Shown here one piece after another: positions 48,273 through 53,607 of a stretch of 53,607 bases of DNA. Below the pieces are notes generated by a model. It saw nothing but the letters and a program-made list of their open reading frames with translations, was not told the DNA's origin and did no database searches. This DNA comes from Lachnospiraceae bacterium UBA3386 (GTDB taxonomy: Bacteria > Bacillota > Clostridia > Lachnospirales > Lachnospiraceae): positions 1-53,607 of the forward strand of contig DEPS01000175.1 of NCBI GenBank assembly GCA_002358875.1, in the 5' to 3' direction. Position numbers and translations under genes: made by a program. Numbering within the stretch: position 1 is the stretch's first letter; each line of letters begins with the position of its first letter.

Positions 48273-49958
48273 TTATCCCTGCCTGTTACAACTGTATCGC
48301 ATGCTCCCGGCGGCTGCAGTGCCCGCGATCATTCCGCTTGTCATGGCCCACTGGAGGTTGTATCCGCCGCAGCGGCCGTCCACGTCGAGGAGCTCTCCCG
48401 CAAAAAAGAGCCCCGGGCAGTGCAGGGACTGGAGGCCGTCGTCGACCTCGTCCAGAGGGATTCCGCCGCTGGTGACCTGGGCGTTTTCGAAAGAACGGGC
48501 GGAAAGGACTTCCATCGTAAAGCCGCAGAGCATCCCCAGGATCCTGCAAAGCTCCTCCTCCGTAAGGCGCTTTGCCTTCATCTCCGCCTGCCTGCCCGTG
48601 CAGGCAAGGAGAAAATCGATGACCTTTTTATGGGCAAGCCCCAGGAAAAAGTCCTGCAGGGTCTGATCCTTGTCCTGTCCAAGGCGCCAGCTTTGCTGTT
48701 TCTGAAACGCTTCTTTCGTCAATTCCGGAAGAAAGTCGATCTGGACGAATACCCTCTCCCCGCGGTCAAGAAGCCTCGCGGCCAGGGAGCTGAGCTGGAA
48801 GACCGGAATGCCGGATATGCCGTAATCCGTGATCTGAAGCTCTCCCTCCTCGCTCTGCAGGATGGTTTGTTTTTGATCACTGTCCGCAGCAGAATCCGAT
48901 ATAGAAGGCTCCAACGGAGCTTGATCCATAACAGCATGGTCCAATGCGGCAGGCTCCGATGAAGAATGCCCGAGTTGAACCTGATCCATAGAAGAAAATC
49001 TGGCTGCATTTGCCACAAGCATGACTCTCACCTGGCAGCGGACGCCTGCGGCCCGCTTTAAAAAGCCGTTCTTACAGACCAGCTGCGTGAGCGCGGGAAG
49101 CGGCTTGTTTACATGATGGGAAAACTGATTCGCGAAACGGTATCCGTCCCCGCTGCACCCAAACGACGGGCCCGCAAGGCCTCCGCAGGAGAGGATCACC
49201 GCGTCGAAAAGCATGGTTTTTGGATTCGCGTCTCCTGATAACGCGCTTATATCACGAATGGCTTTTGACTGCAGCCTGCCTGTATTTCGGATGTTTTTTG
49301 ACTCTTGGACATTAACACTTTGATTTAAAACAGATTTTTTCCCAGTCTTTTTTTCAAAGATCTTTTTTTCAACAGTCTTTTTTCCAACGGTCTTTATTTC
49401 ACCCTGAAAGCTGTCTTTTTTTGAGTGGTTTTCTACAAAAAAAACCCTGAAAGGCCTGTCCTGAGAGTCACCTGCCTGTATATTCTTCACTTCGCAGCAG
49501 GTGTGTACTTCGATAGAAAGACTGCGGATGCATTTTTCAAAAGCCTTCGCGATTGTCTCCGCCTGGTCGGTGCGGGGATAGACATAGCCATCCCTGTCAT
49601 GGAAAAGGACGCCTTCCTTTTCAAAAAATCGGAGCAGATCCTTTTGGGAGAACCTTCCAATCATGGATAGGACGCGGTCAATGGCATTTTCTTTTTCACA
49701 GGCATCCTGACCGGTCTGAGCAAAATCTTCTTCCTTGACACCGGCATGATAACAGGATCTGTCCAAAAAAAGATTGGTTAGATTGCACCTGCCGTTTCCG
49801 GTCGCATAGATTTTTCGCGCGAGGAGTTCGTTTTTTTCAAAAATATGAACATCGGCACCGGCGCGGGCTGCGGCAATTGCCGCCATGCAGCCTGATGCGC
49901 CGCCCCCGATGACCGCGACTGTGTTCTTTTGAGCAGCTTTCTTATCCCGCATTTCCAT
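48273..49958 (-). CDS. HI0933-type NAD(P)/FAD-dependent oxidoreductase with low-complexity inserts
   Basis: About 561 residues; ATG 49958 is taken, with no clear ribosome site (TTG 49964 and ATG 49952 are alternatives). FAD-binding VAVIGGGASGCMAAIAAARAG with DVHIFEKNELLARKIYATG, then GNGRCNLTN, a hallmark of the HI0933/BaiN-like family, ILSCGGLAGPSFGCSGDGYRF, and C-terminal LFFAGELLDVDGRCGGYNLQ. The reaction of most members is unknown. Two stretches look inserted: a Lys-rich run near 180-205 (KTVGKKTVEKKIFEKKTGKK) and an acidic, Ser/Pro-rich run near 325-360 (GHSSSEPAALDHAVMDQAPL). Family members are usually shorter, about 400-420 residues. Confidence 0.85.
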   Translation of the reverse strand: MEMRDKKAAQKNTVAVIGGGASGCMAAIAAARAGADVHIFEKNELLARKIYATGNGRCNLTNLFLDRSCYHAGVKEEDFAQTGQDACEKENAIDRVLSMIGRFSQKDLLRFFEKEGVLFHDRDGYVYPRTDQAETIAKAFEKCIRSLSIEVHTCCEVKNIQAGDSQDRPFRVFFVENHSKKDSFQGEIKTVGKKTVEKKIFEKKTGKKSVLNQSVNVQESKNIRNTGRLQSKAIRDISALSGDANPKTMLFDAVILSCGGLAGPSFGCSGDGYRFANQFSHHVNKPLPALTQLVCKNGFLKRAAGVRCQVRVMLVANAARFSSMDQVQLGHSSSEPAALDHAVMDQAPLEPSISDSAADSDQKQTILQSEEGELQITDYGISGIPVFQLSSLAARLLDRGERVFVQIDFLPELTKEAFQKQQSWRLGQDKDQTLQDFFLGLAHKKVIDFLLACTGRQAEMKAKRLTEEELCRILGMLCGFTMEVLSARSFENAQVTSGGIPLDEVDDGLQSLHCPGLFFAGELLDVDGRCGGYNLQWAMTSGMIAGTAAAGSMRYSCNRQG

Positions 49959-50127
49959 AAACAATTAGTCTTTTGATCCGTTTTTGTGATTCGTTCTTCG
50001 AAGAGCCTGTTATTGAGTGTAAGAATGCATGACGCCCGTTGATTCAGCATTATCGGATTTACGCAAATTGGCGCGTCCTGGATCCAGTATTGTCGATTTT
50101 TCACAATTTGTATATACCGATTTGAAA

Positions 50128-50646
50128 TCAGTCCCTTGTGATTCCAAGCTCCTGAAGTATCTCCTCCTGCTTCGCCTCCATACGGGCCGCTTCTTCCGGC
50201 GTCAAGTGGTCATAGCCGCTAAGATGGAGCAGGCTGTGTGCGACGAGGAAGGCGAATTCCCGGCGCGGGCTGTGGCCGTACTCGGCAGCCTGCTCCCACA
50301 CGCGGTAGGCGTTGATCACGATGTCCCCAAGAAGCAGGCGTCCCGTGTCCGGATCAAAGCAGTCCGCCTCCTCCTCTTCCGCTGCGGAAAAATCCGCTTC
50401 GCGCTCAAAGGGGAGCGAGGGGAAGGACAGGACGTCCGTCGTCTTGTCGATCCCTCTGTATTCGAGGTTCATGCGGTGGACCTCGTCCCCGTCCGTCACC
50501 AGAAGATACACTTCGGCGTCGTAGGGGCAGTTTTCCTTCGTGAGGACCGCGTCGCAGACCTTCGACGCAGTTTCTTCGGCGTTAAAGTCAAATGTTTTTC
50601 CGTCCCGCCCCTGTGTGAGGATTTCTGTTTCAATGATATATTCCAT
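50128..50646 (-). CDS. ybeY: Endoribonuclease YbeY (rRNA maturation)
   Basis: 172 residues. YbeY is a zinc-dependent endoribonuclease for 16S rRNA 3'-end maturation and ribosome quality control. The hallmark H-x3-H-x5-H is visible in VAHSLLHLSGYDH, preceded by DVLSFPSLPFE and LLLGDIVINAYRV. It lies 115 bp after phoH on the same strand, the classic phoH-ybeY order, and was probably cotranscribed. Confidence 0.95.
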   Translation of the reverse strand: MEYIIETEILTQGRDGKTFDFNAEETASKVCDAVLTKENCPYDAEVYLLVTDGDEVHRMNLEYRGIDKTTDVLSFPSLPFEREADFSAAEEEEADCFDPDTGRLLLGDIVINAYRVWEQAAEYGHSPRREFAFLVAHSLLHLSGYDHLTPEEAARMEAKQEEILQELGITRD

Positions 50647-50761
50647 GTTCTATAACCTCTTTACAGGCTGATTTTCCTTGCTGCTCTTTTTTATCTTTTT
50701 TCGAACGACAGGGCTTCATCCTGCACTCATGCAGTCACGCAAAAGCATCCTTTCCCTGGCG

Positions 50762-51793
50762 TCAGTGTTTTTTAAACCGCGGGCTGCTGCCCCGTTCCGG
50801 TTCCGGGCGTCTGTCCGGGCGGTCCGGCAGGGGGCGGCGGCGGGCGGCCGCCTGCTCGTAGTCCTCGTATGCCTTGACGATCTTCTGCACCAGGGGGTGG
50901 CGGACGACGTCGCGGGCGTCGAGGGTGATGAAGCGGATCCCGTCGACGTGCTTTAAGACCTGCATGGCGACGTCCAGGCCGGAACGCCGGTCGGGTGCCA
51001 GATCCTTCTGGGAGGCGTCGCCGGTGATGATGGCGTGGGAGCCGAAACCGAAGCGGGTCAGGAACATCTTCATCTGCTCGGGCGTGGTGTTCTGGGCTTC
51101 GTCGAGGATGATGTAGGCGTTGTCCAGGGTGCGCCCGCGCATGTAGGCCAGTGGCGCGACCTCGATCAGGCCCTTTTCCATGTTGGCCTGGAATTTTTCC
51201 GCGCCCATGATCTGGTAGAGGGCGTCGTAGAGGGGGCGCAGGTAGGGGTCGACCTTGCTCTGCAGGTCGCCGGGCAGAAAGCCCAGCTTCTCTCCCGCCT
51301 CGATGGCCGGGCGCGTCAGGATGATGCGCTCGACCTCGCCGTTCATGAAGGCCGTGATGGCCATGGCCATGGCGAGGAAGGTCTTGCCCGTTCCGGCAGG
51401 CCCGTTCGCGAACACGATCAGATTGTCGCGGATGGCGTCAATGTAGCGCTTCTGGCCGATCGTCTTGGGTTTGACGGGCTTGCCGTTCACCATGTGGCAG
51501 ATGATGTCCCCGTCGATCTTCTGGAGCATGCCGGGCTCCGCCTCCTCCCTCATGTCAAGGGCGTAGTCGACCTGCTGGGAGGTGACGTCGGAACCCTTCC
51601 CTGCAAGGCCCGCCATGTCCTCGAGAAGGACGACGGCAGCATTAACATTCTCTTCCTCGCCGATGACCTTGACAGCGCCGTTTCGCGAGACAATGCCCAC
51701 CTGCAGTTCCTTCTCGATTTTGCGCACATACGCATCCTGCATTCCGAAAATATCCCTTTGGACTCTGGCGCTGAAATCCAGTTCTTTTGTCAT
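50762..51793 (-). CDS. phoH: PhoH family ATPase
   Basis: 343 residues. N-terminal KH-like region (VQRDIFGMQDAYVRKIEKEL, VKVIGEEENVNAAVVLL) followed by the PhoH RecA-like domain: Walker A ANGPAGTGKTFLAMAMA, then RPAIEAGEKLGFLPGDL and Walker B YIILDEAQNTTPEQMKMFLT. The C-terminus (PDRPDRRPEPERGSS) is basic and proline-rich. It binds ATP and probably RNA, and by association with ybeY takes part in RNA metabolism. Ribosome site AGAAAGAAG. Confidence 0.94.
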   Translation of the reverse strand: MTKELDFSARVQRDIFGMQDAYVRKIEKELQVGIVSRNGAVKVIGEEENVNAAVVLLEDMAGLAGKGSDVTSQQVDYALDMREEAEPGMLQKIDGDIICHMVNGKPVKPKTIGQKRYIDAIRDNLIVFANGPAGTGKTFLAMAMAITAFMNGEVERIILTRPAIEAGEKLGFLPGDLQSKVDPYLRPLYDALYQIMGAEKFQANMEKGLIEVAPLAYMRGRTLDNAYIILDEAQNTTPEQMKMFLTRFGFGSHAIITGDASQKDLAPDRRSGLDVAMQVLKHVDGIRFITLDARDVVRHPLVQKIVKAYEDYEQAAARRRPLPDRPDRRPEPERGSSPRFKKH

Positions 51794-51889
51794 ATGTAAT
51801 CTTCTTTCTAATTGATTTTTTTGATTTTTTTATTGAAAAATCTAAATATCGTGCTTTGTCTGTATGGAAAACAAGATAAATATAATCAA

Positions 51890-51931
51890 ATGAGCTTTCC
51901 ACGGCCTGAAAAGGCCGGGATTGTCGGGTTA
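51890..51931 (-). repeat. Dispersed hairpin repeat, copy 3 of 3
   Basis: Read on the minus strand: CCCGACAATCC, six-pair stem CGGCCT/AGGCCG around TTTC, then GGAAAGCTCAT. The arms equal copies 1 and 2, but nearly the whole stem has been replaced with pairing kept. It lies between the toxin stop and the phoH start. Confidence 0.7.
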
Positions 51932-51983
51932 AGATGTGCGTATGCGCACATCTTAGTAGATGGAGACATTTCCTCTGAATGTA

Positions 51984-52286
51984 TCAGGATATTCCGTCCA
52001 TCTTTTTATAGACATCCCAGCGCGATCCGGCAAGTAAGGTGGTAATAACGACAATTTTGCCCTTGATTACGGCATATATGACGCGCCAGTCCCCCAGACG
52101 GATACGATAATAGTTGTTGCGTTTACCCTTTATTCTTTTTACATCTACCATCTCCGGATGGTCTCCTGTGATGAGTCTTCTGATCGCGTCTTCATAGCTG
52201 GACCTCACATCTTCATGCTTCCGGAAAAACTTCTCTGCGGCTCTTGCGTAGCAAATATCATAAGTAAAACCTGTACCCGCTCCCAT
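51984..52286 (-). CDS. RelE/ParE-type toxin of a toxin-antitoxin pair
   Basis: 100 residues from ATG 52286 (GGAGGGGAGCA upstream). Typical RelE/ParE fold sequence: YDICYARAAEKFFRKHEDV, IRRLITGDHPEM, VDVKRIKGKRNNYYRIRLGD, WRVIYAVIKGKIVVITTLLAGSR cut to its core WRVIYAVI. RelE toxins cut mRNA on the ribosome; ParE toxins poison gyrase; the sequence does not settle which. It follows its antitoxin by 64 bp on the same strand. Confidence 0.85.
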   Translation of the reverse strand: MGAGTGFTYDICYARAAEKFFRKHEDVRSSYEDAIRRLITGDHPEMVDVKRIKGKRNNYYRIRLGDWRVIYAVIKGKIVVITTLLAGSRWDVYKKMDGIS

Positions 52287-52350
52287 TGCTCCCCTCCATC
52301 TGATTGAATAATGATTTCTGACAGAAAAATGTTTTCAGGCAGAAATACTT

Positions 52351-52620
52351 TCAGACAGAAAAATGCTTTATAGAGGATATTTTAAAATCCTCATCCTCCA
52401 AAGCAGCGATCTCGTCCAGAATTTCCTTCGCTTCTTCCGCTGAGGCATCTTCCACATTGGATGTAAGACGATAAAAAGGATCCTTTTTCAATTTGGGAAG
52501 ATATTCGTCGAGAGCGTCCATGATGATTTCCGTAACAGACATATGGAATACAGCCGCGATTTTCTTGATATCCGCCATCCTGTCTTCATCCATTTTGATA
52601 TTCAGTGCTTTTGTAGCCAT
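52351..52620 (-). CDS. Antitoxin with ribbon-helix-helix-like N-terminus
   Basis: 89 residues from ATG 52620, set by GGAGGT; an ATG three codons upstream is too close to that site. The N-terminus (KALNIKMDEDRMADIKKIA, AAVFHMSVTEIIMDALDEYL) resembles a RHH/RelB-DinJ DNA-binding domain. The acidic C-terminus (ASAEEAKEILDEIAALEDED) would wrap the toxin. It probably represses its own promoter, whose -10 overlaps an AT-rich near-palindrome. Confidence 0.8.
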   Translation of the reverse strand: MATKALNIKMDEDRMADIKKIAAVFHMSVTEIIMDALDEYLPKLKKDPFYRLTSNVEDASAEEAKEILDEIAALEDEDFKISSIKHFSV

Positions 52621-52647
52621 ATCATTCACCTCCTTTATTATCTATAT

Positions 52648-52676
52648 AGTATATATCATAAAGACAGTAAATACAA
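52648..52676 (-). promoter_or_regulatory. Promoter and likely operator of the toxin-antitoxin operon
   Basis: On the minus strand TTGTAT (52676-52671) and TATACT (52653-52648) are 17 bp apart, 28 bp before the antitoxin start. The -10 lies in the near-palindrome CTATATAGTATATATC (plus strand, 52642-52657), a plausible antitoxin-binding site. Confidence 0.55.
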
Positions 52677-52696
52677 TACAGCCTTAATATTCTCAC

Positions 52697-52744
52697 AAAA
52701 ATGAACCCCGGCTTCATGCTTTTATGTTTGACATGAAGCCAGGG
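52697..52744 (-). terminator. Intrinsic terminator of the glutamate-synthase-like gene
   Basis: The stem 52706-52718 (CCCCGGCTTCATG) with 52732-52744 (CATGAAGCCAGGG, one mismatch) lies about 60 bp after the stop at 52807 and is followed on the minus strand by TTCATTTTT. Confidence 0.7.
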
Positions 52745-52806
52745 TGCTTATAGGCGATTCATTTCAGGAGATCCTTGGGTCCGCCATCTGAACTGACAAT
52801 GTTGGC

Positions 52807-53607
52807 TCAGGCCCTGCCGGAGAGGTATTCGTCGATTCCCTTTGCAGCGGCTTTGCCTGCCCCCATGGCGAGGATGACGGTGGCCGCGCCGGTGACGGCG
52901 TCGCCGCCCGCGAAGACGCCTTCCTTGGAGGTCTGGCCGTTGGCTTCGTCCGCCACGATGCATTTGCGGCGGTTGATGTCAAGGCCCTCTGTCGTGGAGG
53001 CAATCAGGGGGTTGGGGGAGGTCCCAAGAGACATGATGACGGCGTCGCAGTCAATATAGAATTCGGAACCGGGGATCTCGACGGGTCTGCGCCTGCCGGA
53101 GGCATCAGGCTCGCCCAGCTCCATGCGGAGGCAGGTAATGCCCTTTACCCAGCCCTTTTCGTCTGCGTGGATCTCGACGGGGTTGGTCAGAAGATTGAAA
53201 ATGATGCCCTCTTCTTTGGCGTGCAGGACTTCCTCACGCCTTGCGGGAAGCTCCTCCTCACTCCTGCGGTAGACGATGTGGGTCTCGGCGCCAAGACGCA
53301 GGGCGGTCCTGGCGGCGTCCATGGCCACGTTGCCGCCGCCGACGATGACGGCCTTTTTGGGCTTCATGATGGGGGTTCTGGAATCCTCGCTGAAAGCCTT
53401 CATCAGGTTGCTTCTGGTAAGATATTCATTTGCGGAGAAAACGCCCATGGCCTGTTCTCCGGGAATGTGCATGAATTTGGGAAGTCCTGCTCCGGAGCCG
53501 ATAAAGACGGCGTCGAAGCCTTCCTCCTTCATCAGGGCGTCAACAGTCGTCGACTTTCCGATGATGCAGTCGGTCTCGATCTTTACGCCGAGTGCCTTGA
53601 CGTTCTC
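52807..53607 (-). CDS. gltA: NADPH-dependent glutamate synthase-like subunit (5' end outside window)
   Basis: 266 C-terminal residues visible, frame open through base 53607. Features of the GltD/SudA-type flavoprotein: GFDAVFIGSGAGLPKF, the NADPH-binding Rossmann motif AVIVGGGNVAMDAARTALRL, YRRSEEELPARREEVLHAKE, and the C-terminal FAD-contacting GVFAGGDAVTGAATVILAMG. Such proteins move electrons from NADPH for glutamate synthesis or act in electron-bifurcating Nfn complexes. The upstream partner that would tell which lies outside the window. Confidence 0.92.
   Translation of the reverse strand, partial: ENVKALGVKIETDCIIGKSTTVDALMKEEGFDAVFIGSGAGLPKFMHIPGEQAMGVFSANEYLTRSNLMKAFSEDSRTPIMKPKKAVIVGGGNVAMDAARTALRLGAETHIVYRRSEEELPARREEVLHAKEEGIIFNLLTNPVEIHADEKGWVKGITCLRMELGEPDASGRRRPVEIPGSEFYIDCDAVIMSLGTSPNPLIASTTEGLDINRRKCIVADEANGQTSKEGVFAGGDAVTGAATVILAMGAGKAAAKGIDEYLSGRA

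Overview
The window looks like chromosome of a Gram-positive anaerobe of the class Clostridia, most probably a Lachnospiraceae gut or rumen species. Grounds: strong AGGAGG-type ribosome sites and some TTG starts; many genes with family features common there (DUF1015 next to serA and serC, a DUF4869 remnant, AAA-ATPase/PD-(D/E)XK proteins, Rpn nucleases, a fused amino-acid ABC transporter, a DUF4145-type HsdR); and intergenic space full of short palindromic repeats. The assignment is inference; there is no rRNA or tRNA in the window to confirm it. Almost all genes lie on the minus strand.

Layout. 1-2827: partial signalling protein (kinase, NACHT NTPase, membrane segment, propeller). 2930-4240: surface-type LRR/Ig/fibronectin protein without a signal peptide. 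4.2-5.3 kb: debris (hairpin repeat, broken DUF4869 gene). 5323-7077: AAA-ATPase/nuclease-like protein on the plus strand. 7.4-17.1 kb: GC-rich metabolic core: DUF1015, serA, serC, ilvB, ilvD (serine and branched-chain amino acids), then yajC and tgt. 17.3-21.5 kb: lactonase-like propeller protein, proB, FAD oxidoreductase. 21.6-23.6 kb: decayed Cache/HAMP/GAF sensor.

23.6-31.2 kb is an AT-richer five-gene operon that I consider the most interesting part: two APH-like small-molecule kinases, a MATE transporter fused to a GHKL ATPase, a glycosyltransferase fused to a GH3-type adenylating domain, and a condensation-like acyltransferase. Together they suggest making, conjugating and exporting a small glycosylated or acylated product. 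Next come budA and a one-polypeptide ABC transporter with an apparently circularly permuted binding domain.

34.6-44.6 kb is an accessory island bounded by related palindromic repeats: a GNAT acetyltransferase, two Rpn/PD-(D/E)XK proteins, and a complete type I restriction-modification operon (hsdR-hsdM-hsdS) with an hsdS fragment left behind nearby. 44.6-53.6 kb: a CDF transporter destroyed by an internal deletion, a sensor-MscS fusion, an HI0933-type flavoprotein, ybeY, phoH, a RelE/ParE toxin-antitoxin pair, and the 3' part of an NADPH-dependent glutamate synthase-like gene.

Several structured repeats stand out: a three-copy hairpin element whose stem sequence changes but whose pairing is kept; four perfect hairpins between serA and the DUF1015 gene; and, between serC and serA, a 47-bp tandem array next to a three-way-junction palindrome.
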